DNA of 56,533 nt from Mycobacterium kyorinense (lineage in GTDB: Bacteria; Actinomycetota; Actinomycetes; Mycobacteriales; Mycobacteriaceae): assembly GCF_002101735.1 (NCBI RefSeq), contig NZ_LQPE01000019.1:1-56533 (forward strand), written 5' to 3'. Position numbers and translations under genes: made by a program. Shown here piece after piece: positions 11,165 to 19,024 of this stretch. A model generated the notes under the pieces. It did no database searches and had not been told where the DNA came from. It was given only the letters and a program-made list of their open reading frames with translations. The first letter of the stretch is position 1. Every line of letters begins with the position of its first letter.

Positions 11165-12514
11165 TTAGAACTGGCCGCAATTGGGCGTGGTCGCAACACC
11201 GTTGAACCGGCCTGCGATCCACTGCATCGCCGGCTCACCGTCGACCAGCATCGGCAACGCGTGGTTGATGACGAGCTTGTTGAGGAACGGCGGCTCCTCG
11301 TTGGTGCGGAACTCCACGTCGGCGCCCTGCGCGCACCAATCGCGGCCGAGTTGGTTGGCGGCCGTCCACGGCACCAGCGGATCGTAGCGGTTGCTGTTGA
11401 TCAGCACCGGTGCATTGGGTTTGTAGCGCCCGATGCGCTGCAGGTCGAAGAGCGTCTGGAACGGTTCGCGGTGCACCAGTTCGTGGATGTCCTCGGTGAA
11501 GTAGGGCTGTAAATGGCGAAACATGAACTTCATCAGGGTTTCCCCGACGCACTGGTGGCGGGTCTTGGCCAGCAGGTCCACGCCCCGCGGCGTCAGCTTC
11601 TCGCGAATCGCCGCCTCGGCTTCGGGATAGGTCGCAATGACCGAGTTGAGCGCATACCCGACCACGCCGACCAGCGCGCTACCGTCGGCGTAGGGAAACA
11701 ACTCCATCAAATCGGCCGGCGGCGCACCGGCATAGGTGCCGACCACATGCAGGTCCGGGCCGTAGGTTGGCGCGAGCTCGGCAGCCGAGGCGGCCGCCCC
11801 ACCGCCTTGCGAATAGCCCCAAAATGCGACCGGGCCGTGCGAGTCCAGCGACGTGTCGGGTAGCCGCATCGCCGCCCGCGCGGCGTCAATCAGCGCCTGC
11901 CCCTCGGCGATCCGGCTGACGTAGGTGTGCACCCCGGGCGTGCCCAGACCCTCGTAGTCGGTCACCACGACGGCGAAGCCGCGGGCCACCATCGTCGCGA
12001 CGAACATCTCCTCGTAGTTGAACATGATGTCAAGCCACGGCGACCAGTGGATGCCCTGGTTGAACATCCGCGACGGGGCGCACTGATCGCCCTGCCCCTG
12101 CGTGCCGGGGGCATACGCGATCAACGGGCGCGGACCCTCACCCGGCCATGGGTTGTCCGGCTCGAAGTAGGTACCGGTGACGGCGTTGGGCCGACCGCGG
12201 GCGTCCGTGCTGCGGTACATGATTCGGGTGCCGGTCGCCACGAACGCGCCCAGCTGCCCGGACGGCTCCAGCACCAGTCGCGACGGTTCGGTGCGGATCA
12301 GGTCGCCGGGCAGGCCGGGCGGCAACGGGTCGGGCGGCGTGTAGAACTCGTCGTACTGGCTCTGGTCGCCCTCCTGCTCGAAGTCGACGTCGGCGTGTGC
12401 CGGCACTTCAACGAAACATGGTGCGGCACAATAAAAGAGGAGAACGGCGGTAATGGCGGTGAGCGATAGTCCGGCGCGCACGGTCCGGAGAGTACCGGGT
12501 GGCGAGATCGCCAT
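11165..12514 (-). CDS. Secreted lipase/esterase (secretory lipase family)
   Basis: Alpha/beta-hydrolase of 449 residues of the LIP (PF03583) type. It has an N-terminal signal peptide (hydrophobic stretch to PAHA near residue 41), the nucleophile elbow GYSQGG with S235, an Asp in NSNRYDPLVPW near residue 383, and a His late in the chain (VINHALPM). CAPS and a C-terminal Cys suggest a disulfide. The family hydrolyses acylglycerols or other esters outside the cell. Its stop lies 5 bases from the ldtA stop (convergent), and it is divergent from the quinone oxidoreductase. Confidence 0.88.
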   Translation of the reverse strand: MAISPPGTLRTVRAGLSLTAITAVLLFYCAAPCFVEVPAHADVDFEQEGDQSQYDEFYTPPDPLPPGLPGDLIRTEPSRLVLEPSGQLGAFVATGTRIMYRSTDARGRPNAVTGTYFEPDNPWPGEGPRPLIAYAPGTQGQGDQCAPSRMFNQGIHWSPWLDIMFNYEEMFVATMVARGFAVVVTDYEGLGTPGVHTYVSRIAEGQALIDAARAAMRLPDTSLDSHGPVAFWGYSQGGGAAASAAELAPTYGPDLHVVGTYAGAPPADLMELFPYADGSALVGVVGYALNSVIATYPEAEAAIREKLTPRGVDLLAKTRHQCVGETLMKFMFRHLQPYFTEDIHELVHREPFQTLFDLQRIGRYKPNAPVLINSNRYDPLVPWTAANQLGRDWCAQGADVEFRTNEEPPFLNKLVINHALPMLVDGEPAMQWIAGRFNGVATTPNCGQF

Positions 12515-12628
12515 TGCGCGTTTTCAGAGATTTCCGTATTCGAATCAGGAAATCTGGCTCTCGGCTCGACGTCGGCGCTTGGGTTCCAGCAGTCTGGTAG
12601 GCGGACGACCCCGACCAAGGAGTTCGCG

Positions 12629-13594
12629 ATGCCCCCTGAGAAACCCCGCGCCGTCCGCTTCGACCGCTACGGCGGCCGTGATGTGCTGTATGTGGCCGAG
12701 ATTGACACGCCGACTCCCGGCGAGGGGGAGGTACTCGTCGAAGTCATGGCCGCCGGCATCAACCCCGGCGAGGCTGGCATCCGGGTCGGCGCGATGCATG
12801 AGATGTTCCCGGCCACGTTTCCGTCGGGCGAAGGCAGCGACCTGGCCGGTGTCGTCGTCGACGTCGGGCCCGGGGTGACCCAGTTCTCGGTCGGCGACGA
12901 AGTGCTGGGGTTCAGCCTGCGCCGGTCCAGTCACGCCACCCACACCGTCGTCCCGGTCGAACAACTGATACCCAAACCGCCCGAAATGAGTTGGGAGGTC
13001 GCCGGTTCACTCTATGTGGTGGGAGTCACCGCGTATGCCGCCGTGCGGGCGGTCGCGCCGCAGCAGGGTGAGACCGTCGCGGTGTCAGCGGCCGCCGGTG
13101 GGGTCGGCAGCCTGGTGGTACAGCTGCTGGTCCACCGGCAGGCGCGGGTGCTCGGCATCGCCTCGGCGCGCAACGCCGACTGGTTGCGCCAACACGCTGT
13201 TGTTCCCGTCGAGTACGGCGACGGCTTGGCGACGCGGCTGCGCGACGCCGCTCCGGACGGGATCGACGCGTTCATCGACTTGTTCGGGCCCGACTACGTC
13301 CAACTCGCGGTGGACCTCGGCGTAGACCCGGAGCGGATCGAGACCATCATCTCGTTCGCCAAGGCCGCCGAGGTCGGCGCCAAAACCGAAGGCAGCATGG
13401 ACGCGTCGACGCCGGAGGTGTTAGCGGAGATGGCCGAGTTGGTGGTCAGCGGCGCAATCGATTTCGACATCGCCGCCACCTATCCCCTCGAGCGAGTTGC
13501 CGACGCGTACGAACAGCTCGAGCAACGGCACACGCACGGCAAAATCGTGCTGCTGCCGCAGCCGCTCGGCCGATACCAGGCTCAACGATCGTGA
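12629..13594 (+). CDS. NADP-dependent quinone oxidoreductase (zinc-free MDR)
   Basis: Medium-chain dehydrogenase/reductase of 321 residues. The N-terminal GroES-like domain carries AAGINPGEAGIRVG and the Rossmann motif is AAAGGVGSLVVQLL at about 150-163, typical of Qor/zeta-crystallin-like proteins. No zinc-ligand cysteine cluster is present. The C-terminus (YPLERVADAYEQLEQRHTHGKIVL) is the usual MDR ending. The ATG at 12629 follows AAGGAG. A hairpin at 13611-13651 closes the gene. The physiological acceptor is unknown. Confidence 0.9.
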   Translation: MPPEKPRAVRFDRYGGRDVLYVAEIDTPTPGEGEVLVEVMAAGINPGEAGIRVGAMHEMFPATFPSGEGSDLAGVVVDVGPGVTQFSVGDEVLGFSLRRSSHATHTVVPVEQLIPKPPEMSWEVAGSLYVVGVTAYAAVRAVAPQQGETVAVSAAAGGVGSLVVQLLVHRQARVLGIASARNADWLRQHAVVPVEYGDGLATRLRDAAPDGIDAFIDLFGPDYVQLAVDLGVDPERIETIISFAKAAEVGAKTEGSMDASTPEVLAEMAELVVSGAIDFDIAATYPLERVADAYEQLEQRHTHGKIVLLPQPLGRYQAQRS

Positions 13595-13610
13595 CGACGA
13601 CCAGCGCGGC

Positions 13611-13651
13611 CCGGGACACCCCGGCGGTAGCAGCCGCTCGGGGGGTCCCGG
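13611..13651. terminator. Hairpin between convergent qor-type gene and small gene
   Basis: CCGGGACACCCC (13611-13622) pairs with GGGGGGTCCCGG (13640-13651) at 11 of 12 positions, with an inner GCGG/CCGC stem (13624-13627 and 13634-13637). It lies between two convergent stop codons and probably serves both transcripts. Confidence 0.7.
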
Positions 13652-13660
13652 TCCGACGCG

Positions 13661-13852
13661 TCAGCGGCGGTTGACGTCGATGTGGGTCGGGTGACCGCCC
13701 AACGAGGCGGTGATCACCGCCGGGGCCATCCGCGACACATACAGGTTGGCCCGCTCTTGCGGAGTCAGGTTGCGGCGTGCCCGCAACCGGCCTGCCACCC
13801 GCCGGCCGACGTGCAGCATTGGCGAAACGCGGTGTGTAACAACGAAAGCCAT
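13661..13852 (-). CDS. Small Arg-rich protein downstream of the M-box riboswitch (Rv1535-like)
   Basis: Protein of 63 residues with about 19% Arg plus Lys and no membrane segment: a basic N-terminal half (HVGRRVAGRLRARRNL), then TPQERANLYVSRMAPAVIT and a short tail. AGGAGAAG (complement of 13856-13863) sits at ideal distance from the ATG. It is the second ORF behind an M-box riboswitch, 50 bases after the 25-codon ORF, so it is likely induced when Mg2+ is low. In M. tuberculosis an M-box precedes the short gene Rv1535; that this is its counterpart is inferred from the shared position, not from an alignment. Function is unknown. Confidence 0.75.
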   Translation of the reverse strand: MAFVVTHRVSPMLHVGRRVAGRLRARRNLTPQERANLYVSRMAPAVITASLGGHPTHIDVNRR

Positions 13853-13902
13853 GATCTTCTCCTGCCGGTAAGCCCGACCGGCGAGGACAGCGCGAAGACG
13901 CG

Positions 13903-13980
13903 TCAGGCGGCACGAAGGCCGCGACCGGGTCGGGACGAAACGGAAATGGACTGCGGATAGGGACTATCGCTGGAACTCAT
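13903..13980 (-). CDS. 25-residue leader ORF of the M-box transcript
   Basis: Very short reading frame, ATG at 13980 and TGA at 13903-13905, giving a Ser/Pro/Arg-rich peptide that begins MSSSDSPYPQS and ends GRGLRAA. Its Shine-Dalgarno (AGGAGGTGA, complement of 13988-13996, 7 bases before ATG) is the strongest type found in the window, which is the reason for calling it. It lies between the M-box riboswitch and the 63-residue gene on the same strand, 50 bases apart. It could be a regulatory uORF coupled to the downstream gene or a functional micropeptide. No homologue is known to me. Confidence 0.6.
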   Translation of the reverse strand: MSSSDSPYPQSISVSSRPGRGLRAA

Positions 13981-14052
13981 CTCGCCCTCACCTCCTCACG
14001 GCCAGGACACACGCGGGTGTCACTACAGTGCGCGCACAAAGAGGAATGAGGG

Positions 14053-14072
14053 CCCGCGGCAAACCCGCTGGG
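14053..14072 (-). promoter_or_regulatory. Candidate expression-platform hairpin of the M-box
   Basis: Read on the minus strand, CCCAGCGG-GTTTG-CCGCGGG folds into a 7-bp stem with one bulged A directly after the aptamer. No U tract follows, so control could act through Rho access or an alternative pairing instead of a classic intrinsic terminator. Confidence 0.45.
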
Positions 14073-14075
14073 CAC

Positions 14076-14242
14076 GCACCCCTCTCGTCGGAGCTTCGGC
14101 ACTGCACGGCGTATCCGGACCGCGTCCGGAAGCCACTTGGGCTCAACCCTTAGCCCGGGAAGAGCTGTCCTGACCCGGGGCGTCTCTCGACGTTCGGGGT
14201 CAGTGGCCTGTATCCGTGCAGACGCCTCACCTACCGAGGTGC
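14076..14242 (-). ncRNA. M-box (ykoK leader) Mg2+-sensing riboswitch
   Basis: Minus-strand leader RNA of about 167 bases matching the ykoK/M-box aptamer from end to end. It has GGTAGGTGAGGC near the 5' end, GGATACAGGCCACTGACCC, an internal GACGCC, GGGTCAGGACAG, then a GTGGCTTCCGG arm and the hallmark 3' block GCCGTGCAGTGCCGAAGCTC followed by CGACGAG. The closing P1 stem is GCACCTCGG with CCGACGAGAGGGGTGC. Known M-boxes fold around several Mg2+ ions and shut off Mg2+-responsive genes. Downstream on the same strand are the 25-codon ORF and the 63-residue gene. The promoter should lie within 14243-14335, shared divergently with the methyltransferase. Confidence 0.92.
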
Positions 14243-14335
14243 TGCGCGTTCCATGGTGGCATCAACCCCGGCGCCCGTCAAACGCTGGACCAGGTAGGAG
14301 TCCACCGCGGCGGCGCAACGCTTAGGCTCGAAACC

Positions 14336-14995
14336 ATGGCTACCACCTTGCAGGACCCCAGAGTTGCGACAGCTCTCGACCGGATGTACACCGCGGCCAA
14401 CGAGCAGTTACCGAAGCTGCGGGAAGGGGGCGGACGAATTGCGCAGTCATCCGCCGGCGCACAGGAACGGGCCGACGCGATGAGCGAGTTTTATATCCCG
14501 GTGACGCCGGAGGCCGGCCGGCTGCTGTATTCACTGGTGCGGGCCACTCGTCCGGCCACGATCGTCGAATTCGGCATGTCGTTCGGTATCTCCGCCATCC
14601 ACCTCGCAGCGGCGGTACGCGACAACGGCAGCGGTCGGGTGGTCACGACCGAGCTCAGCGCCAGCAAGATTGCGGCGGCACAACAGACCTTCGCCGAGAC
14701 CGGACTGGACGACTTGATCACCGTCCTGGACGGCGATGCGCTCGAGACGCTGAAGGAGCTCGACGGGCCGGTCGACTTCGTTCTGCTCGACGGCTGGAAA
14801 GAGCTGTACCTGCCGGTGATCAAGTTGCTCGAACCGCGTCTGTCGGCGGGAAGTCTCGTCGTCGCTGACAACACCGAAATGGCCGACACACAGCCCTATT
14901 TGGACTACGTGCGTAACCCGAACAACGGATATGTCAGCGTCAACTTCCAGGCCCGGGAAAGCGACAGCATGGAAATCAGCTGCCGCGCCGCGTGA
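14336..14995 (+). CDS. SAM-dependent O-methyltransferase (family 3 type)
   Basis: Class I methyltransferase of 219 residues. After an N-terminal helical part (ATALDRMYTAANEQLPKLREG), the SAM motif is IVEFGMSFGISAIHLA and the acidic loop VTTELSASKI; DFVLLDGWKELYLPVI matches the metal-binding D-W-K region of catechol-type O-methyltransferases. The ATG at 14336 is preferred over an upstream start at 14216, because the upstream extension overlaps the divergent riboswitch region. Its stop overlaps the next start as GTGA, so the two methyltransferases are probably co-translated. Substrate unknown. Confidence 0.88.
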   Translation: MATTLQDPRVATALDRMYTAANEQLPKLREGGGRIAQSSAGAQERADAMSEFYIPVTPEAGRLLYSLVRATRPATIVEFGMSFGISAIHLAAAVRDNGSGRVVTTELSASKIAAAQQTFAETGLDDLITVLDGDALETLKELDGPVDFVLLDGWKELYLPVIKLLEPRLSAGSLVVADNTEMADTQPYLDYVRNPNNGYVSVNFQARESDSMEISCRAA

Positions 14996-15618
14996 TTGGC
15001 CGCGCATCGGCGTTCGGCCGCGCCGACGCGCCGTGGAATGTCAACATTCATTACGACGCCAAGCTCGACGCGTCCGTTCCCGATGACGCAGTCTCCGTGC
15101 TTGACGTCGGATGTGGCGACGGGTTCTTGGCCGCGCGCTTGTCGCGGCGCATAGCCCGGGTGGTCGCGGTCGACGTCGACCAGCCGGTTCTGGAGCGGGC
15201 CAAGCAGCGCTTCCCGGACGCGCCGGTGCACTGGCAGCACGGCGACGTCCTCGACGTCGCTGGCGAACTGGGCCACTTCGATGCCGTGGTGTCGAACGCC
15301 GCATTGCATCATTTCCCGGACACCTGCGTTGCGTTGCGGCGCCTGCGTGACCTCGTCCAGCCGGGCGGGACACTGGCAATCGTGACGTTCGCGCGTGCCG
15401 GATGGCGAGATCTGCCATGGGCGTTGCTCACCGTCGTGCTGCGTGGAATTGCAATCCGGCTGCGCGGCAAGTGGGAACACAGCGCTCCCACGGTATGGCC
15501 GCCACGCGACACGGTTCATCAACTGCGGCGTTATGTCCGGGCCGAATTGCCGGGTGCTGACGTATCGCGACTTCTCTTGGGGCGCGTCTTCATCCGATGG
15601 CGGGCGCCGGCTATCTGA
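14992..15618 (+). CDS. Class I SAM-dependent methyltransferase
   Basis: Methyltransferase of 208 residues with motif I SVLDVGCGDGFLAARLS, an acidic loop VVAVDVDQPV and post-motif VVSNAALHHFPD, typical of Methyltransf_11/25 enzymes acting on small molecules or lipids. The GTG at 14992 overlaps the stop of the preceding O-methyltransferase. Its 3' end overlaps the convergent acyltransferase by 8 bases. A C-terminal WPPRDTVHQLRRYV segment is common in such mycobacterial proteins. The partnership suggests two methylations of related substrates. Confidence 0.87.
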   Translation: MIGRASAFGRADAPWNVNIHYDAKLDASVPDDAVSVLDVGCGDGFLAARLSRRIARVVAVDVDQPVLERAKQRFPDAPVHWQHGDVLDVAGELGHFDAVVSNAALHHFPDTCVALRRLRDLVQPGGTLAIVTFARAGWRDLPWALLTVVLRGIAIRLRGKWEHSAPTVWPPRDTVHQLRRYVRAELPGADVSRLLLGRVFIRWRAPAI

Positions 15619-17689
15619 GCGATTCCTCGAGCCAGGGCGTCAGCCACTTCACCGCCTCCTCCGTCGGGTGGACGCCGTCGCTGCGCACGGTGATGCCGTC
15701 GACCTTGGCGGTGTAGACGCCGTCGGGACACAGCTTTTTGCGCAAGTCGAGTATCCCGACGTTGCGGCGCTGTCCAATGGTGCTGCGCAGCAACGCGTTC
15801 CACTCGTCCACCCGCTCGGGCTGGTCCTCTGGGTACAGGCTGCCGTCGGGCCTTTCGCCGCGGCGGCTGTACGGCAGGTTGGCCACCGTCACCGGCGCCC
15901 CGGACGAGCCCAGGATGTCGAGTGCGCGCACCAACTCGCCGGTGATGTAGGCGTCGAATGCAGGATCGCCGATGTGAGTCCAGCGACCCTCGTTGACCCG
16001 GTCCACCGTCTCCCAGCGGCCGACCACCAACAGGATGGCATCCGGCCGGTCCTCCGCGATCTGCTTGGACCATCGGCTTGGCCACGACTCACATTCGGAT
16101 TTCTGGTCCAAGGTCTGGCCGAGGTATTTGTACGGTCCGCCGCGCACCAGGCTGCAGCCGATGACGGTGTGGTCGACGAAGTCGAATCCCGGTGTCGGCG
16201 GCAGGAAATGCATCAGGGTCCAGCCGATCGAGTCGCCGAACACCGAAACCGTGAACGGGCGGTGCGGATCTCGCTGCCCGACGGCCCGCGCGGGTCGGGG
16301 TCCGGTCGGCGGCGACGGCGACACCACCGCAACCGAGGAGATGCCGGGCGGCAGGCTGCTGTCCGATGCGCCGCGGGATTTGACGCCGACTGGCACGACC
16401 ATCATCGTGATCGCGGCGGCCGTCGCGGCGGTGGCTCCGGCCAGCGGCAACAGCGGCACCCGCGCGGGCCGCCACTTGCGGACGGGCTGTTCGATCAACC
16501 ACCAGGACACGATCGACACGCCCAGGGTGGCCGCGCACCGCACGGCGAACAACGACAGCCCCGACCACCCGGTGCGTTGCCCGTTGAGCACCAGAAAGAT
16601 CGGCCAGTGCCACAGGTAGACGCCGTAGGAGATGGTGCCCAGCCACACCAGCGGACGCCAGGACAACACGATGGCGACCGGTCCGCGCTGGTCGAGCGCC
16701 ACCGGCGCGATGACCACGACGGCCGCCACGGCCACCGCGATCAGCAGGCCGTGCCGGAATTCGGCGGCGCTGCCCGTCGCGTAGTGGGCGGCCGCGCCCA
16801 GCGCGGCCAGGCCGATCACCGGCAGCAGCCGCGCGGTCCACTTGCCCCAGCGGGTGCGGATCAGCGACCAGCCGCGGTTCAGCGCCGGCCAGTCGCCGAC
16901 GAGCAGCGCCGACGCCGCCGCGCCGGTCAGCAGTGCTTGGGCGCGGGTGTCGGTGCCGAAGTAGACCCGGTCCCGGGTGGCATCGGATGCGAGCACAATG
17001 GCCAGCGCGGCAGACGCCAGCGCGCCCAGGCTGGCCAGCAGGAACACGGTCAGCCGCACTCCGCCCAGCGTCGCCAGCATGCCGCGTCGGCGGGCCCGGG
17101 CCGCCAACGCCACCGCCACCGCGATCAGCAGCAGTGGCCACACGGTGTAGTACTGCTCCTCCACGCCGAGTGACCAGGCGTGCTGCAGCGGCGACGGCGG
17201 GGCGCCCTGGCTGAAGTAGTCGGTCTTCTGCGTGACGAACATCCAGTTGGCGGCCCAGAAGAACGCGGCGACGGCCTCGTCGCGCAGTCCGGCGACGGCC
17301 TCCGGCGAAAAGAATTGCCGCCCAACCGCAACGACCAGCACCATCAGCACCAGCGCAGGCAGCAGCCGTCGTGCCCGTCGAATCCAGAACCCAGTCAGGT
17401 CGATGCGACCCGTGCGGCCCAGCTCGTCGAGCAGCAGCGAGGTGATCAGGAACCCGCTGAGCACGAAAAAGATGTCGACACCGAGGAATCCGCCGGCCAT
17501 GCCGGGAATGCCGCCGTGGTCGGCGAGCACCAGAGCGACGGCCACCGCGCGCAGGCCGTCGAGCGCCGGAATGCCGGGGGGCCGGTCGCTACTCCGCGAG
17601 GTGATCGGGCGAGTGCGTGGGATCGGGGCAACCCAGCGGGGCCGCCGAACGCAGCGAACCGGCGCGGGATACACCCCGGCCGGTCCCAT
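15611..17689 (-). CDS. OatA-like membrane acyltransferase with SGNH domain (Rv0111-like)
   Basis: Protein of 692 residues in two parts. Residues about 38-435 form an acyltransferase-3 domain with about ten membrane spans, beginning PALDGLRAVAVALVLADHGG and carrying the conserved HAWSLGVEEQYY. After a Pro-rich linker (445-470), an extracytoplasmic SGNH domain has the nucleophile S486 (FGDSIGW) and the late DGVHPTEEAV Asp/His. Such fusions O-acylate cell-envelope sugars: the membrane part carries the acyl group across and the SGNH domain transfers it. The arrangement and length match M. tuberculosis Rv0111. The target glycan is not known. Confidence 0.92.
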   Translation of the reverse strand: MGPAGVYPAPVRCVRRPRWVAPIPRTRPITSRSSDRPPGIPALDGLRAVAVALVLADHGGIPGMAGGFLGVDIFFVLSGFLITSLLLDELGRTGRIDLTGFWIRRARRLLPALVLMVLVVAVGRQFFSPEAVAGLRDEAVAAFFWAANWMFVTQKTDYFSQGAPPSPLQHAWSLGVEEQYYTVWPLLLIAVAVALAARARRRGMLATLGGVRLTVFLLASLGALASAALAIVLASDATRDRVYFGTDTRAQALLTGAAASALLVGDWPALNRGWSLIRTRWGKWTARLLPVIGLAALGAAAHYATGSAAEFRHGLLIAVAVAAVVVIAPVALDQRGPVAIVLSWRPLVWLGTISYGVYLWHWPIFLVLNGQRTGWSGLSLFAVRCAATLGVSIVSWWLIEQPVRKWRPARVPLLPLAGATAATAAAITMMVVPVGVKSRGASDSSLPPGISSVAVVSPSPPTGPRPARAVGQRDPHRPFTVSVFGDSIGWTLMHFLPPTPGFDFVDHTVIGCSLVRGGPYKYLGQTLDQKSECESWPSRWSKQIAEDRPDAILLVVGRWETVDRVNEGRWTHIGDPAFDAYITGELVRALDILGSSGAPVTVANLPYSRRGERPDGSLYPEDQPERVDEWNALLRSTIGQRRNVGILDLRKKLCPDGVYTAKVDGITVRSDGVHPTEEAVKWLTPWLEESLR

Positions 17690-17831
17690 GGTCGCCCCTG
17701 TCGCACTCCGACCGCTTACCTGGTCGGTGTCGGTGTCGGTGTCGCCGCCGATACGTCGCAGCTCCTCCCTTTTTGGATCAGGGCCAGTTTAGGTGCGACT
17801 GCACGGCATAACGGGGACGACACGCCTGAGG

Positions 17832-17891
17832 GCGAGCAGACGCAGAATCGCACCAGCCGGCTGCGATCAATGCGATTCTGCGTCTGCTCGC
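17832..17891 (-). terminator. Perfect 21-bp inverted repeat ending the catabolic operon
   Basis: The arms at 17832-17852 and 17871-17891 (beginning GCGAGCAGACGC on the left) are exact reverse complements, separated by 18 bases that include the palindrome CAGCCGGCTG (17854-17863). The right arm encodes the last codons of the CoA-transferase gene, whose TGA lies in the loop, so the hairpin starts inside the coding sequence. It follows the seventh gene of the operon and is the best terminator candidate in the window. It could also be a dispersed palindromic repeat. Confidence 0.75.
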
Positions 17892-19024
17892 GCAACCTCG
17901 GCCAGCACTTCGGCGGTGTCCGCGCCCAGCTGCGGAGCCGGACCGGCGACTCGGCCCGGGGTCCGTGAAAACCAGGTCGGCACACCGGGAAACCGCACCG
18001 GGCCGTGCGGCGTGTCGACGGTCTCGAAGAATCCGGCGGCGTTCAGGTGCGGGTTGTCGAACAGGTCGGCGGGCGTGCCCAGCGGTGCCGCCGGTATTTC
18101 CAGTTCGCGGAACAGCTTCAGCCATTCTTCGGTGGTGCGTTCCGCCAGCGTCTCGGCGAGCAATGCATAGACGGCGTCGATCTGGCGGGCCCGAGATTCC
18201 AGCGTCGCGTACCGCGAGTTGGCCCAGGCCGGTCGCACCGCGTCGACGAACGCCGACCAATGCTTGTCGTTGTAGATCAGCGCGGCGACGTAGCCGTCGC
18301 TGGTGCGATACGGCCGGCGGTTGGGCGCCACCGTGCGCGGATAGACCGCCGGCCCGAGCGGCGGGTCGAACATTGCGCCGTTGGCGTGCTCGACCAGCAT
18401 GAACGATGCCATGGTTTCGAACATGGCGACCTCGACCTCTTGGCCCTCACCGGTGCGTTCGCGGTGGAACAGCGCCATCGTCGTCGCGTAGAGCGCGGTC
18501 AGGCCGGCGACCTTGTCCGCCATGATCGTCCCCACGTAGCTGGCCTCGCCGGTCAGTTGTTCCTGCACGGCCGGCAGCCCGCATTCCGCCTGAATGGTGT
18601 CGTCGTAGGCGGGCAGATCCCGGTCCGGCCCGCGCCGGCCGTAGCCGTAGCAGTTGGTGTAGACGATGCCGGGGTTGATCGCCGCGACGTCGTCATAGCC
18701 GAATCCGAGCCGCGCGATCGCCTTGGCCCGCATCGAGTGGATGAACACGTCGGCGGTTTCCACCAGCGACCGCAACGCCGCCTTGCCGGCCTCGGACCGC
18801 AGGTCGAGGACGACGCTGCGCTTGCCCCGGTTCACGTTGACGAACACGCCGCTCATCGACGGCTCGGGCCCCACCGAGATGTAGCGGGTGTTGTCGCCTT
18901 CAGGCGGCTCGACCTTGATCACGTCGGCACCCATGTCCGCCATGATCTGGGTGCAGTACGGCCCCATCACCATCGCGGTGAGATCGACCACCCGCACCCC
19001 GGCCAGCGGGCCGCTGCTAACCAT
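17867..19024 (-). CDS. Class III (CaiB/BaiF) CoA-transferase
   Basis: Family III CoA-transferase of 385 residues, which moves CoA between carboxylates through a covalent aspartyl intermediate. It has LAGVRVVDLTAMVMGPYCTQIMADMGADVIKVE at the N-terminus, NRGKRSVVLDL near 65-75, and the catalytic aspartate as D141 in PAYDDTIQAECG. The ATG at 19024 overlaps the upstream SDR by 8 bases; an upstream extension to 19117 has no family sequence. It is the last gene of the minus-strand operon. The prototype of the family is formyl-CoA transferase, relevant to the lyase encoded first in the operon. Actual substrates are unknown. Confidence 0.9.
   Translation of the reverse strand: MVSSGPLAGVRVVDLTAMVMGPYCTQIMADMGADVIKVEPPEGDNTRYISVGPEPSMSGVFVNVNRGKRSVVLDLRSEAGKAALRSLVETADVFIHSMRAKAIARLGFGYDDVAAINPGIVYTNCYGYGRRGPDRDLPAYDDTIQAECGLPAVQEQLTGEASYVGTIMADKVAGLTALYATTMALFHRERTGEGQEVEVAMFETMASFMLVEHANGAMFDPPLGPAVYPRTVAPNRRPYRTSDGYVAALIYNDKHWSAFVDAVRPAWANSRYATLESRARQIDAVYALLAETLAERTTEEWLKLFRELEIPAAPLGTPADLFDNPHLNAAGFFETVDTPHGPVRFPGVPTWFSRTPGRVAGPAPQLGADTAEVLAEVARADAESH

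Noticed and set aside
14137..14325. Small plus-strand frame across the riboswitch region
   Set aside because: It is antisense to the M-box aptamer, and its apparent coding is explained by the conserved RNA on the other strand.
15395..17173. Open frame of 592 codons opposite the acyltransferase
   Set aside because: Its composition is that of an antisense frame, and the opposite strand encodes clear AT3 and SGNH domains.
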